This document shows, in pieces, positions 9,466-19,014 of a stretch of 64,000 bases of DNA. This DNA is from AWTP1-13 sp963775835 (lineage in GTDB: Bacteria; Pseudomonadota; Alphaproteobacteria; Rhizobiales; Hyphomicrobiaceae), in assembly GCA_963775835.1 (NCBI GenBank), contig CAVZKV010000009.1:124001-188000 (forward strand). The letters are read 5' to 3'. Numbering within the stretch: position 1 is the first letter of the stretch; every line of letters begins with the position of its first letter. The notes beneath the pieces are model-generated. The model had not been told where the DNA came from and did no database searches. It saw only the letters and a list, made by a program, of their open reading frames with translations. The translations under genes were made by a program, and so were the position numbers.

Positions 9466-10605
9466 CTACAGCCCTCGCGCCACCAGCTCCTTCATGATTT
9501 CGGTGGTGCCTGCATAGATGCGGTGAACGCGGGCATCCGCATAGGCGCGGGCGATCGGGTATTCGAGCATATAGCCGTAGCCCCCGAAGAGTTGCAGGCA
9601 GGTGTCGAGCACCTTGTTGTCGAGTTCCGTCAGCCACCATTTGCTCATGGCCGCGGTCGTAGCATCGAGCTTGCCTTCAAGGAACAGCGCCAGGCAGTGA
9701 TTGAGGAACACGCGCGCCACCGTCACCTCGGTCTTGACTTCGGCCAGTTTGAAGCGCGTGTTTTGGAATTCGGCCAATGATTTGCCGAAGGCCTTGCGCT
9801 CGCGCGTATAGTCGATGGTCCATCCCAGCGCCGCCTCCATGATAGCAACGGCGCCGATGGCGACCAACAGGCGTTCGCGGGGTAGCTGGTTCATCAGACA
9901 GGCAAAGCCGCGCCCTTCCTCGCCCAAAATGTTCGACGGCGGCACGCGCACGTCCTCGAAGAATAGCTCGGCGGTATCTTGCGCGTTCTGGCCGATCTTC
10001 TTGAGGTTGCGGCCGCGCTTGAAGCCCGGTCGGTCGGCCTCCACCAGCACGAGGCTCACCCCTTTTGCTGCCGCCGCCAGATCGGTCTTGGCGGCGACAA
10101 CGACGAGGTCGGCGAGCCCGCCGTTGGTGATGAAGGTTTTCTGCCCGTTGAGAACGAGCTCATTGCCTCGGCGCAGGGCGGTGGTGCGGATCGCCTGTAG
10201 GTCACTGCCCGTGCCGGGCTCGGTCATGGCGATGGCGGTGATCACGTCTCCTTTCGCCATCTTCGGCAGCCAAGTGCGCTTCTGCTCCTCGCTGCCGTAG
10301 TGAAAGATGTAGGGCGCCACGATGTCGGAGTGCAGGCGAAAACCGGGCGCGGTAAACACGCGCTTGGCCATCTCCTCGATCATCACCGCGCTGTAGAGGA
10401 AGTCCGCACCGCCGCCGCCGTAGTCCTCCGGCGTATCGGTTAGCAGCAGGCCAGCCTCGCCCGCCTTGCGCCAGACGTCGCGGCTGACATGGCCCTCTTT
10501 TTCCCAATGTTCGTAGTGCGGGGCGATCTCGCGATCAATGAAGGCCCTGACGGTCTTGCGGAAGAGCTCGTGCTCCTCCTTGAAGATCGGAGCGATACTG
10601 GACAT
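9466..10605 (-). CDS. Acyl-CoA dehydrogenase family protein
   Basis: 379 residues with the FAD-binding signature AMTEPGTGSDLQ, the TFITNGG motif and the C-terminal LQLFGGYGYM region. The usual catalytic Glu of medium-chain enzymes (YEGT) is replaced here by Ala (YAGT); instead Glu sits in LPRERLL (residue 244), the position used by long-chain and isovaleryl-CoA dehydrogenases. It should oxidise an acyl-CoA at the alpha-beta bond, passing electrons to ETF. It stands alone between dinB and trm112, so the pathway is not given by context. Confidence 0.88.
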   Translation of the reverse strand: MSSIAPIFKEEHELFRKTVRAFIDREIAPHYEHWEKEGHVSRDVWRKAGEAGLLLTDTPEDYGGGGADFLYSAVMIEEMAKRVFTAPGFRLHSDIVAPYIFHYGSEEQKRTWLPKMAKGDVITAIAMTEPGTGSDLQAIRTTALRRGNELVLNGQKTFITNGGLADLVVVAAKTDLAAAAKGVSLVLVEADRPGFKRGRNLKKIGQNAQDTAELFFEDVRVPPSNILGEEGRGFACLMNQLPRERLLVAIGAVAIMEAALGWTIDYTRERKAFGKSLAEFQNTRFKLAEVKTEVTVARVFLNHCLALFLEGKLDATTAAMSKWWLTELDNKVLDTCLQLFGGYGYMLEYPIARAYADARVHRIYAGTTEIMKELVARGL

Positions 10606-10680
10606 GGGGTGCGTGCATTTCCGGCTAATGTTGCGGTGGCGGCATCAGCCTAGCGAACCAAGCGCGCGCGCGCCACGCCG

Positions 10681-10914
10681 TTAACGCTTGCCGAGCGCAT
10701 TCAGCTCTTCTTGGCCGAGGCTGCGCGCTTCCTCCTCCAGCATGACGGGTATGCCATCGCGAATGGGATAGGCAAGGCCGGCCGCCCGGCTAATCAGCTC
10801 TTGCGCCGCCGCATCGTAAATCAAGGACGTTTTGGTGCGCGGGCACACCAGCAGTTCAAGCAGGCGCCGGTCAACGCGCTCGGCTACTGGCTTTGGTTGT
10901 TGGCTCTCATCCAC
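10681..10914 (-). CDS. Trm112 family protein (UPF0434)
   Basis: 77 residues with LLELLVCPRTKTSLIYD and the end pattern YPIRDGIPVMLEEEAR, both typical of the family. Eukaryotic Trm112 is an activator of methyltransferases; bacterial members are small and poorly characterised. The start is GTG (complement of 10912-10914); no in-frame ATG lies upstream. It follows the LON-domain gene after a 33-base gap and is probably cotranscribed with it. Confidence 0.85.
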   Translation of the reverse strand: MDESQQPKPVAERVDRRLLELLVCPRTKTSLIYDAAAQELISRAAGLAYPIRDGIPVMLEEEARSLGQEELNALGKR

Positions 10915-10947
10915 GCCTTCACGCCCGCATTATTTGCCGTCTGCGCA

Positions 10948-11628
10948 TCACTGCAATCTCGAGCCCGAACCTTGCGATCCAGCTGCCAAGTCGAGTTCCG
11001 CCAGCGCCACCAGCATGTCCGCCCGCGTACTCAGATCCGGGGCCTCGAGCAGCGCCTGCTTCTCCTCGGGGCCGTAGGGAGCGATTACGGCCAACGAATT
11101 GACCAGCCGCTCCGTCGAAGCATCGGCGATCGCCGACCAGTCGGCGCTGAGATTGCGCGCCTCCAAGTAGGTCCTCAAGGTGTCCAATAGGCCCTGTCGG
11201 TCGACGGTTTCTTCGCCGGCGCCGGCAATAAAGTCGCCCTGAAACCGGGCAAAGTCGACGTTCCAGAGGCGATAGGGCTTGTCACAGGCGACCTCCTGCT
11301 CGAGGAAACAACGCGCGATGCCCGACAGCGTGATCAGAACCCGCCCGTCGTCGAGCTCTTCGTAGGCTGTCAGGCGTCCGACTCCACCGACCGATCGCAG
11401 CTCGACCGACTTTCCTGGCGGCGACTCCTCGCTTCCCCCTTTGGGTTGCACCAAGCCCAGCACGCGATCACCCGAGATGGCATCGTCAAGCATGGCCAGA
11501 TATCTTGGTTCGAAGATGGTGAGCGGCAGGCTGACGCGCGGCAGCACAATCGCGCGCCGCAGCGGAAAGATGGGCACGCAGCGCGGTAGATCGGCCGGGT
11601 TTCGATATCGCTCCGACAGGCTCGGCAA
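10948..11628 (-). CDS. LON peptidase substrate-binding domain protein
   Basis: 226 residues matching the N-terminal domain of Lon without the ATPase or protease parts: VPIFPLRRAIVLPRVSLPLTIFEPRY, then GVGRLTAYEELDDGR and a helical C-terminus. Its role is unknown but it is widely conserved next to a thioredoxin-TPR gene, as here. The start is TTG (complement of 11626-11628) with GGGTGA just upstream. The gap to the preceding cnoX stop is 24 bases, which implies one transcription unit. Confidence 0.87.
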   Translation of the reverse strand: MPSLSERYRNPADLPRCVPIFPLRRAIVLPRVSLPLTIFEPRYLAMLDDAISGDRVLGLVQPKGGSEESPPGKSVELRSVGGVGRLTAYEELDDGRVLITLSGIARCFLEQEVACDKPYRLWNVDFARFQGDFIAGAGEETVDRQGLLDTLRTYLEARNLSADWSAIADASTERLVNSLAVIAPYGPEEKQALLEAPDLSTRADMLVALAELDLAAGSQGSGSRLQ

Positions 11629-11652
11629 AGTTCACCCGTTATTTTGCTGCGC

Positions 11653-12576
11653 TCAGGAGAACAAGATGGACGAGAGCCGGCGCCGTCCTTCCAGCGTCAG
11701 AGGATCCTTCGGCCCCCAGGCGTCGAACAGCTGCACCAGCTGCTTGCGGGCTGCCTCCTCGTTCCACTTGCGGTCGCGGCGGACCACCTCGAGCAGTTGA
11801 TCGAGCGCCTCGGCCTTTTTGCCCTTGGCGGCGAGCGCCGTCGCCAGATCAAGACGAGCTTGGTGGTCGGCGGGGCGCGCCTGCACATGCGCCTCGAGCT
11901 GGGCCACGTCACCGGCCTTCTCGGCGCTGCGGGCCAGATCGAGGGCGGCGCGAACGCTGGCGACGACGGCAAGGTTCTGCTTGTCGGGGGGAACTAGCCC
12001 GATGGTTTGCTCGGCGCGCGCCAGATCACTCGTTTTCAGGTAGCAGCGCGCGAGGCCCGCGAGGGCCGCTGCATTTTGCGGCTCTTCCTGCAACACTGCG
12101 GCATAGATTTTGGCGGCGCCCTGCACGTCGCCGGCCTCCAAGGCCTGGTCCGCCGATTCCAAGACCGCGGCGACCTCCTCGACCGCGTCGTCGCCGAGCA
12201 AGCGGTCCACAAAGGCCTTCACGGCGCTTTCCGGCTGTGCCCCCATGAAGCCGTCGAGCGGTCGGCCATCGCGGAACGCATAGACGGTTGGGATGGATTG
12301 GATTCTCAATTGCGCTGCGATCGCCTGGTTCTCGTCGATATTGATCTTTACCAGGCGGACCTTGCCCTTGTAGCTGCGCACCACCTTCTCGAGGATGGGC
12401 GTCAGTTGTTTGCACGGTCCGCACCACGGCGCCCAGAAATCTACCAGCACCGGCACATTGCGCGACGTCTCCAGCACGTCCTTGGCAAAAGTTGCCGTGC
12501 TCGTATCTTTGACCACATCGCCGGGTGCGCCGACCCCGTCCTTTTGCTCAGTGCTCTTGCCAAAACCGAAAACCAT
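11653..12576 (-). CDS. cnoX: Thioredoxin-TPR co-chaperone (CnoX/YbbN family)
   Basis: 307 residues: an N-terminal thioredoxin fold (about residues 20-130) with a complete WCGPC active site, then a tetratricopeptide-type helical half (about residues 135-305). CnoX proteins protect unfolded clients from over-oxidation and pass them to GroEL or DnaK. Some family members have lost the second Cys; this one keeps both, so redox activity is likely. GGAGAGCGAG precedes the ATG. It heads the run cnoX, LON domain, Trm112. Confidence 0.9.
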   Translation of the reverse strand: MVFGFGKSTEQKDGVGAPGDVVKDTSTATFAKDVLETSRNVPVLVDFWAPWCGPCKQLTPILEKVVRSYKGKVRLVKINIDENQAIAAQLRIQSIPTVYAFRDGRPLDGFMGAQPESAVKAFVDRLLGDDAVEEVAAVLESADQALEAGDVQGAAKIYAAVLQEEPQNAAALAGLARCYLKTSDLARAEQTIGLVPPDKQNLAVVASVRAALDLARSAEKAGDVAQLEAHVQARPADHQARLDLATALAAKGKKAEALDQLLEVVRRDRKWNEEAARKQLVQLFDAWGPKDPLTLEGRRRLSSILFS

Positions 12577-12643
12577 CTCGCTCTCCAGCTGCAGGTCGCG
12601 CGCAGAATATAGTGCGTGCCTGCCATAATGCTACGGCACGGAG

Positions 12644-13165
12644 CTAATGCGGCTCCTTGGCTCGGCTCTGTTCGGCCGCTACGGCCAAGATCCGGGGTGC
12701 GTGGCCGCAAGCACGAATGAACCGCAGCAGGTCCTCCCCCGCGATATTGGTGGTCGCCGTATTCTCCAGCGGGTGATAGTTGAGCCGTTCCTGACGCATC
12801 ATATCGGCATCGAGGATCACCGTCACGCGCTGGTGGGTGTCGTTGATTAGGGCAAAGGGCGTCACGGACCCGGCGGGCACGCCCAACACCTCCAACAGCA
12901 GTTCAGGCCGGCCGAAGCTGAGCCGGTCGCTGCCCAATATCTGGTGCAGGTTCTTTAAATCGATGCGCGCCCTGCTGAGTGCCACCACCAAGAACAGCCT
13001 GTCCTTCTTGTCCTTCAGGAACAGGTTCTTGGTATGCCCGCCCGGCAGCGTGCGCTCCAGCTTGAAGCTTTGTTGCACGGTGAAAACGGCCTCGTGTTCG
13101 ACCGTCTCGGTGAGGATCCCGAGGCACGCCAAACGCGCAAATAGATCCTGACGACTGGCAGGCAT
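12644..13165 (-). CDS. proX: Prolyl-tRNA editing protein (YbaK/ProX domain)
   Basis: 173 residues of the free-standing aminoacyl-tRNA deacylase fold, with KNLFLKDKKDRLFLVVAL, SFGRPELLLEVLGVPAGSVTPFAL and the substrate-pocket stretch NYHPLENTATT. It hydrolyses mischarged Ala-tRNA(Pro) in trans, correcting an error of prolyl-tRNA synthetase. Located just upstream of cnoX on the same strand, 67 bases apart. Confidence 0.88.
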   Translation of the reverse strand: MPASRQDLFARLACLGILTETVEHEAVFTVQQSFKLERTLPGGHTKNLFLKDKKDRLFLVVALSRARIDLKNLHQILGSDRLSFGRPELLLEVLGVPAGSVTPFALINDTHQRVTVILDADMMRQERLNYHPLENTATTNIAGEDLLRFIRACGHAPRILAVAAEQSRAKEPH

Positions 13166-13305
13166 GATGCTCTACACCAAGGGCGCGCGGGCGACCGAAC
13201 ATGTCAACGCACTCCTACTCGATGACCGACCCCCAAGACAATGGCGCTGCGGGCGACCTGCGCTTGCCAACCTTAGGGCTTTGCTGCATATACCGGCCGG
13301 TGGAC

Positions 13306-13380
13306 GCGGGTGTAGCTCAGGGGTAGAGCATCACGTTGCCAACGTGAGGGTCGTGGGTTCAAATCCCATCGCCCGCTCCA
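13306..13380 (+). tRNA. tRNA-Gly (anticodon GCC)
   Basis: A full cloverleaf can be drawn. The acceptor arms GCGGGTG and CGCCCGC pair; the anticodon stem TCACG/CGTGA encloses a TTGCCAA loop with GCC at 13338-13340; the T arm contains GGTTCAAATC. The terminal CCA is encoded (13378-13380). Confidence 0.97.
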
Positions 13381-14072
13381 ACTTCATTTGTGTCCGACCC
13401 ATTGTCGGCCCCTGAATTTTGGTTGGCCCCTGAAGAAGCCTCACGGTGGGCGCCGCCGATCGCGGCCCACAGCACCCCCAAAGGGCAAGCCGCGGGGCAG
13501 CCCCCGCCCCAAGCCTCCCCCGCGAGCCTCCTTGCCGATGGGCTCATGGCCGGCAGGCCAAACAGAGGCTCCGGCGGCTCGAGAGGGCCGCCGGCCAGGT
13601 GGACCGCCGCCGTGCCGCCACTAAATGTCTATAGATCAAGGGTATTCGCGCATGGGTTGAATTACCCCCGCGCCGAGGTTGAATTTACCCCCGCGCCGAG
13701 CTGCCGTTCGCTTCAAGGGACGAACCAATTGTCGCAACGGGCGCTTTTTGGCCTTGGGCCTGCCGCTCGCAGCGACCGCGCCCATGGGGGAGCCGCCGTC
13801 GCGCCTGCGGGCCTCGCCCATTCTCCACCCGGCAAAAGGCCGGCGAACAGCCTTTGGCGGCGCGGCTGCTTGGGGCGTGCATCCCCTCTTGAGCCCCGGT
13901 CGGCAAAACGTTGGCGGCCAGCCCCACATCTCCCGCTTGCAGCCCAGCGCCGCAATGTCGGCACTGGCATACACGCCCAAGGCCCCTTATTTTCGTGTTC
14001 TGATCCCTGCGCCGTCGGGGCGGCGCCCCCGCCTCCGTGGGGACCACGCGTTTCAGGCAAGAGGTCAACACC
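13381..14072 (+). other. Long gene-free stretch downstream of tRNA-Gly
   Basis: No frame in this GC-rich 690-base stretch looks like a known protein; the open frames on both strands are Arg/Pro/Ala-rich shadows. It contains a short tandem repeat (separate entry). I see no integrase or attachment duplication of the tRNA end. Confidence 0.5.
13656..13700 (+). repeat. Two-copy tandem repeat of 22-23 bases
   Basis: The unit GTTGAAT(T)TACCCCCGCGCCGAG occurs twice back to back (13656-13677 and 13678-13700), differing by one T. Confidence 0.85.
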
Positions 14073-15119
14073 ATGTCCGAACCCCCACGCGCGCTGCACC
14101 GGGCGCAAACCCATGACGTCCTGCGGGCGGCGCGCGACTGGCTTGATGAGGACGGTCGTATCGCCTTGGCGACGGTGGTGGGAACTTGGGGATCGGCGCC
14201 GGTGGGTATCGGCGGGCAGATGGTGGTGGCCCAGGATGGGCGCTTCGAGGGTTCGGTCTCGGGCGGTTGTGTCGAGGGCGAGGTGATCGCGGAAGCCGAG
14301 GACATTCTCAGCAGTGGTCAACCGAAAACCCTCGATTTCGGTGTCGCGGACGAGACGGCTTGGCAGGTTGGCTTACCGTGCGGTGGGCAAATCCGCGTCT
14401 TCGTCGAGCGCCTGGAAAAGCGGGACGGATTGCCGTTGATTGAACGCGCGCTCGAGGCGCGCAATGGTCGTCGCGGTCTGTTGGTGCGAACCCGGCTCAA
14501 GGACGGCCACCACGACATCTTTGCCCGCGACGATCAGGGTCTTGACCCCACCGTTCGCAAGCGCTTCGAAAGCGGCGAGAGCGAACTCGAGATGACGTCC
14601 GAGGGCGAGATCTTTCTGCATGCCATGGTGCCACCCGCACGCGTGCTCATCATCGGCGCCACACACATCGGCCAGATCCTTGCGCAGCTCGTGACGATGG
14701 CCGGCTACGAGGTGGTGGTCATCGATCCGCGCACGGCCTTCGCCGCCGCGGCGCGCTTTCCAGACATCCGTCTCGATACGGAGTGGCCGCAGGACTCGAT
14801 CCCGAACATCGGCCTCGACCCCTATACCGCAGTCGTTGCCCTGGCGCACGTGGGTCACATTGACGACGAGGCGCTGAAGCTCGCCATGCGCTCCAACTGT
14901 TTTTACATCGGCGCGCTCGGCTCCAATCGCAATCATGTCAAGCGCCGGCAGCGCCTCAAGGAGGCTGGCTTCAACGATGCGGAGATTGGCCGCATCCATT
15001 GTCCCATCGGTTTCAACATCGGCGCTCAGACGCCGCAGGAGATTGCCATCGCCATCATGGCGGAGCTGGTGCTGGCCTTGCGCGGCCCCAAGGAATACAA
15101 GCCAGCCCAGGCGGCCTAA
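14073..15119 (+). CDS. XdhC/CoxI family protein
   Basis: About 348 residues. The N-terminal XdhC/CoxI part has TVVGTWGSAPVGIGGQM and GSVSGGCVEGEV; the C-terminal half is a Rossmann-like domain with RVLIIGATHIGQILAQL and FYIGALGSNRNH. These proteins bind molybdenum cofactor and deliver the sulfurated form to xanthine dehydrogenase or related hydroxylases. No such hydroxylase genes are adjacent, so its client is elsewhere. The ATG at 14073 follows GAGGTC; a frame starting 36 bases earlier lacks a ribosome site. Confidence 0.88.
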   Translation: MSEPPRALHRAQTHDVLRAARDWLDEDGRIALATVVGTWGSAPVGIGGQMVVAQDGRFEGSVSGGCVEGEVIAEAEDILSSGQPKTLDFGVADETAWQVGLPCGGQIRVFVERLEKRDGLPLIERALEARNGRRGLLVRTRLKDGHHDIFARDDQGLDPTVRKRFESGESELEMTSEGEIFLHAMVPPARVLIIGATHIGQILAQLVTMAGYEVVVIDPRTAFAAAARFPDIRLDTEWPQDSIPNIGLDPYTAVVALAHVGHIDDEALKLAMRSNCFYIGALGSNRNHVKRRQRLKEAGFNDAEIGRIHCPIGFNIGAQTPQEIAIAIMAELVLALRGPKEYKPAQAA

Positions 15120-15176
15120 GCTTTCCTTCGCGGCCCGCCGCCCACTGAGCTTGTAGCCGCCGGGGAGAACATACAC

Positions 15177-16380
15177 ATGCTTGACGCTTATATTTACGAC
15201 GGTCTGCGCACGCCCTTCGGCCGACATGCCGGCGCCCTCTCGCGCGTGCGGCCGGATGATCTGCTTGCCGGTGTGGTCAAGGAGGTGGTGGCGCGCTCAG
15301 GCTTCGCCCCCGCGCAGATCGACGATGTGTCGGTCGGCTGCGCCAGCCAGGCCGGCGAAGACAGCCGCAACGTCGCCCGCCACGCGATTCTGCTCTCGGG
15401 CTTGCCCGTGGCGACGCCAGGTTCCGTGCACAACCGTCTGTGTGGGTCGGGGCTCAATGCCATCGTCGCAGCGGCGCATGCGATCACCTGCGGAGAGGCC
15501 CGCGTGTGTCTCGCCGGAGGGGTCGAAAGCATGACGCGCGCGCCGTTCGTGGTCGGCAAGGCAGATCAAGCCTACAGCAAGAATTTCACGGTCTATGAAT
15601 TCATCTCTCGGCGCCCGTTTCCCCAACCCGAAGATCGAGAGCGAGTTCGGCGCCGACACCATGCCGGAGACCGCCGACAATCTTGCTCGTGACTATCAGC
15701 TTTCGCGCGAAGCCTGCGACCGCTTCGCGCTTGCCTCCCAGCAGAAGTATGCCAACGCCAACGCAGCTGGGTTCTTCAAGAACGAGATCAATCCCGTGAC
15801 GATCCCGCAGGGCAAGGGCAAAGCCGATATCGTCGTTGCGAATGACGAGCACCCCCGTCCCCAAACGTCCCTCGAGAACCTGCAAAAACTCAAGCCTCTT
15901 TTCAGCGACGGCGTGACCACGGCCGGCAATGCCTCCGGTATCAATGACGGGGCAGCCGCCCTTGTCATTGCCAGCCGCGAGGCCGGCGACAAGGCCGGCC
16001 TCAAACCAATCGCGCGCATCCTTGCCTCCGCCGTCGCCGGCGTGCCGCCACGCGTCATGGGTTTCGGTCCGGTGCCGGCGAGCAAGCGAGCGCTAGAACG
16101 GGCCGGCCTAGAGCTCAAAGACATCGATGTGATCGAGATCAATGAAGCCTTTGCGGCGCAGGTGTTGGCCTGTCTCAAGGGGCTCGGCCTCGCCTTCGAG
16201 GATTCCCGCGTCAATCCCAACGGCGGCGCGATCGCTATTGGGCATCCGCTCGGTGCCTCGGGCGCCCGTCTTGCGCTGACCGCCGCGCGCCAGCTGCAGT
16301 GCTCCGATGCACGCTACGGCCTGGTGTCCATGTGTATTGGCGTTGGCCAGGGCATCGCGGTCGTCCTGGAACGCGTATGA
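15177..16380 (+). CDS. Thiolase (acetyl-CoA acyltransferase), interrupted by one frameshift
   Basis: Both halves of a type II thiolase are present in different frames. The first (15177 to about 15600) has the nucleophile Cys region HNRLCGSGLNAIVAA; the second (about 15600-16380) has INEAFAAQ, NPNGGAIAIGHPLGASGARL and the terminal Cys motif MCIGVGQG. Removing one A or T from GAATTC at 15599-15604 gives VYDSSLGARFPNPK (or VYESSLGARF), close to the family consensus, and a 400-residue protein of normal length. The enzyme forms or cleaves 3-ketoacyl-CoA; a 3-oxoadipyl-CoA or acetoacetyl-CoA role is possible. It follows the XdhC gene by 57 bases. Confidence 0.87.
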
Positions 16381-16622
16381 GGTTGATGGGACGGGGGCAC
16401 GACGCCAGCGTTGGCCGGCCCTCCCGGCCTCAGCGCTGCGAGGCTTGGGGTGAAATGCTCTGGCGTTGAGATTGCTCTGGCGGTCATTCTGGCGGTGATA
16501 TTGCACCGCCGAAGTGACGGGCTGTTAATAATGCCTCGTTTTGATAGCGTAGCGCGCACGGAGGGGGATACAAGGCGGTAACGTGGGAAGGGGAGAGAGA
16601 CGAACGACCAAGGAGGCCGGGC

Positions 16623-16856
16623 GTGATCACCACGAAGCGTTGTCCCCACACGGGCGTTGTGAACTTTTTTGTGCGGGCCGATCCCTATCTCGCTGTTGGT
16701 TCGGTGAGCCAGGACGCAAATCCCCGACAATTTGTCTGGCGCTGCTATCTCGACGGGCAAGGCGCAGGCATCGCCGATGACCCCGCGAGCGCGGAAGCCA
16801 ACCTTCGCCGTGCCATTGCGCGCGGCCGAGAGCTAACCGCCCCCAATGTGAATTGA
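16623..16856 (+). CDS. Small conserved-looking hypothetical protein
   Basis: 77 residues from a GTG preceded by a full AAGGAGG ribosome site eight bases away, the strongest evidence that it is translated. The sequence includes VNFFVRADPYLAVGSVSQ, FVWRCYLDGQGAGIADD and ASAEANLRRAIARG. Soluble, no signal peptide. Family not recognised. It sits in a pair with the similarly small gene at 17038. Confidence 0.5.
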   Translation: MITTKRCPHTGVVNFFVRADPYLAVGSVSQDANPRQFVWRCYLDGQGAGIADDPASAEANLRRAIARGRELTAPNVN

Positions 16857-17037
16857 CGGCGCGCCCAGGCCCCGTCGGGCTGACCACGGGCACGCGCGCC
16901 TAGATGACCGAACGGCCGCTGGCCCCGCGTGGCCGGCAGCCAAAATCAACGAGGTCCACAACAGGTGCAACCGAAAACGCGCAAACTCGCGCGCCACCTT
17001 TGTTGCCCTTTTGCGCTTTTCCAGGGAGGAGAAGCCG

Positions 17038-17265
17038 ATGAGCTCGCACCATCTCCCCTGTGGTACGTGGCTGGTCATCGAGCCCGGTGCGCGGGATGGA
17101 AGCCCGCTGCTCGTTTCTCAGCACGCCAGCTGCGGGGAAGCCGAAGCCGAGCGCGACCGGCGCAACCGGAACGCCAGCGAGCCGCACTTCCAAGCCTGCA
17201 TGGTTCTTGAGCCCATTGCGCAGCGCATGGGTGGGCGACAATCACCGGCGGCGCAACGGCGTTAA
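17038..17265 (+). CDS. Small hypothetical protein
   Basis: 75 residues from an ATG with AGGGAGGAG five bases upstream. The sequence reads SHHLPCGTWLVIEPG near the start and FQACMVLEPIAQRMGG near the end, with a charged DRRNRN middle. I do not recognise the family. It ends 18 bases before the convergent CoA-transferase gene. Together with the 16623 gene it may form a small two-gene unit. Confidence 0.5.
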   Translation: MSSHHLPCGTWLVIEPGARDGSPLLVSQHASCGEAEAERDRRNRNASEPHFQACMVLEPIAQRMGGRQSPAAQRR

Positions 17266-17283
17266 CATCAGCGCAACGCTGCT

Positions 17284-18489
17284 TTATGCCTTGCCGTTGG
17301 CCGGCACGTCGTCCGCGCATCTTCGCGTGCGGGCGATGTCGTCCTCGCTGCAGCCAGCCTGTCGCAGTACCTCGGCTGTGTCCGCACCAAGCAACGGTGG
17401 CGGCAGGTCGGCCTCCACGGGCAGATGTTCGACGTTGACCGCCTGCCGCAGCGTGCGCGTGACCGGCGTGTCATGGGCGAAGTTGGGCGTGAAGAAGCCC
17501 ACGTCCGCCAAATGCGGATCCTCCAGCAGCTCGCTCGGCCTGCGCACGGGTTGGGAGGGAATGTCGAGCTGTTTGAAGCGTGCCAGCCATTCGGCGGAGG
17601 TGCGCGAGGGCAGAGCCGCCGCCAGTATGTCGTAAAGATCATCGACGCGGCGGCTGCGCTCGGTAGCATTGCCGAACCAGGCCTGCTCGCAGACGTCCGC
17701 GCGACCAATCTCGCTCAAGACCTTGGTCCAGTTGCGCTGCGTATAGGGCAGCACACCGATCCAGCCGTCCTTTGTCTGGTAGGGGCGTCGACCCCGGGAG
17801 AGGACGCGCGCGTAGCCAACGCTGCCACGATCCTCAAACGTCGCCGCCCCAAGGTGCTCGCTCAAGCTGAATGCCGCCATCAGTTCAAACATCGGCACCT
17901 CGATGTAGCCAGGCACTTCGCCGCTGCGTTCCCGATAGAGGAGGGCCGCCAGCAAAGCATAGGCAAGATGCAGGCCCGAAATCTTGTCGGCGGCAATCGT
18001 CGGCGCGTAACGGGGCGTACCGTCGCGCATCTCGAACAAACCGGCAAATCCCGAGGCCGCCTGGATCACGTCGTCGTAGGCCGGCTTGCCCGCGTAGCGG
18101 CCGTGCCGACCGAAGCCGACGGCGGCCGCATAGATGATGTTGGGACTGGCAGCGCGCACGGCGTTGAAGGTAATGCCGAGCTTGTCCATGGCCTCCTGGC
18201 GCATGTTGTGCACAAGCACATCGGCCGTGGGCAAAAGCTTAAACAGGGCGGCTCTTCCCGCCTCGCTTTTGAGGTCAAGCGCTATCGAGCGCTTGTTGCG
18301 ATTGTTATTGGCAAAGATGGCGCTGATGCCGGGCGCAGCCACCGGGGCCACCGGCCGCATGCTGTCACCCTCGGGGGGCTCGACTTTGACGACGTCAGCC
18401 CCAAGGTCGCCCAAGATCTGGGTCGCATAGGGGCCTAGAATGACCGACGTCAAATCAAGGATGCGCAGACCTTTGAGCAGGGGGATCAC
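17284..18489 (-). CDS. CaiB/BaiF family (type III) CoA-transferase
   Basis: 401 residues beginning LKGLRILDLTSVILGPYATQILGDLGADVVKVE, the family hallmark, with RNKRSIALDLK and the catalytic Asp in KPAYDDVIQAASG. Type III CoA-transferases move CoA between carboxylic acids through an enzyme aspartyl-CoA intermediate. The acids involved cannot be predicted; no partner gene is adjacent. The start is GTG (complement of 18487-18489) and lacks a clear ribosome site. Confidence 0.88.
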   Translation of the reverse strand: MIPLLKGLRILDLTSVILGPYATQILGDLGADVVKVEPPEGDSMRPVAPVAAPGISAIFANNNRNKRSIALDLKSEAGRAALFKLLPTADVLVHNMRQEAMDKLGITFNAVRAASPNIIYAAAVGFGRHGRYAGKPAYDDVIQAASGFAGLFEMRDGTPRYAPTIAADKISGLHLAYALLAALLYRERSGEVPGYIEVPMFELMAAFSLSEHLGAATFEDRGSVGYARVLSRGRRPYQTKDGWIGVLPYTQRNWTKVLSEIGRADVCEQAWFGNATERSRRVDDLYDILAAALPSRTSAEWLARFKQLDIPSQPVRRPSELLEDPHLADVGFFTPNFAHDTPVTRTLRQAVNVEHLPVEADLPPPLLGADTAEVLRQAGCSEDDIARTRRCADDVPANGKA

Positions 18490-19014
18490 GAGGAGGGGCT
18501 CACCGATGACGAGGACACCCCTCAGGTAGCACGTAGAGCCTCAGCACGACTACAGCGCGCCCTTATGCGCAACGGCGCCCCGCCGGCGTGGAACGCGACC
18601 GCTGGACGCACGTTGGTAACAAGGTCCGGCTTCGCTGTCCCTCCACAGCCGGACCGATGTTCAACTCGGGCACCGACGCATCTGGCCGAGGTGCCTTTTT
18701 CTTTCCTGCGCCGGGCCATTGGCGATCCCCCCGCGCTCGCCGCCGGCGAGGGAGCTTCGCCCAAACGGTCAGCGGGACCTCGTTCACCGGCAGCGGCGAG
18801 GGAAATCTACCGCCGTTCGGCCTAGGCTTTGCCCTTGGGGGGATGCCTGCGGCGGGCAAGTGCACCACCAGAAGCTGGCGGCCGGCCGCCCGGCGGCGAT
18901 TTTCAAGGCAGCGATGCGGTCCCTGGGCCTTCGCGCGGCGGCGAGCGGCGGGGGAACGGCAACCTACAGGAGGTGCGTCGCGGCCTGTCCGCCAGCGCCT
19001 CACCGGGAGCCGGG
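18490..19014 (+). other. Gene-free stretch
   Basis: No recognisable gene on either strand. An AGGAGG at about 18968 could be a ribosome site belonging to an alternative, longer 5' end of the DUF533 gene. Confidence 0.4.

Noticed and set aside
13306..14072. tRNA-Gly as an integration site of a mobile island
   Set aside because: No integrase, no duplicated tRNA 3' end and no cargo genes of foreign type follow it.
13390..14286. A 298-codon open frame after tRNA-Gly
   Set aside because: Composition is Arg/Pro/Ala-rich, overlapping frames on both strands are equally open, and it runs into the XdhC gene out of frame.
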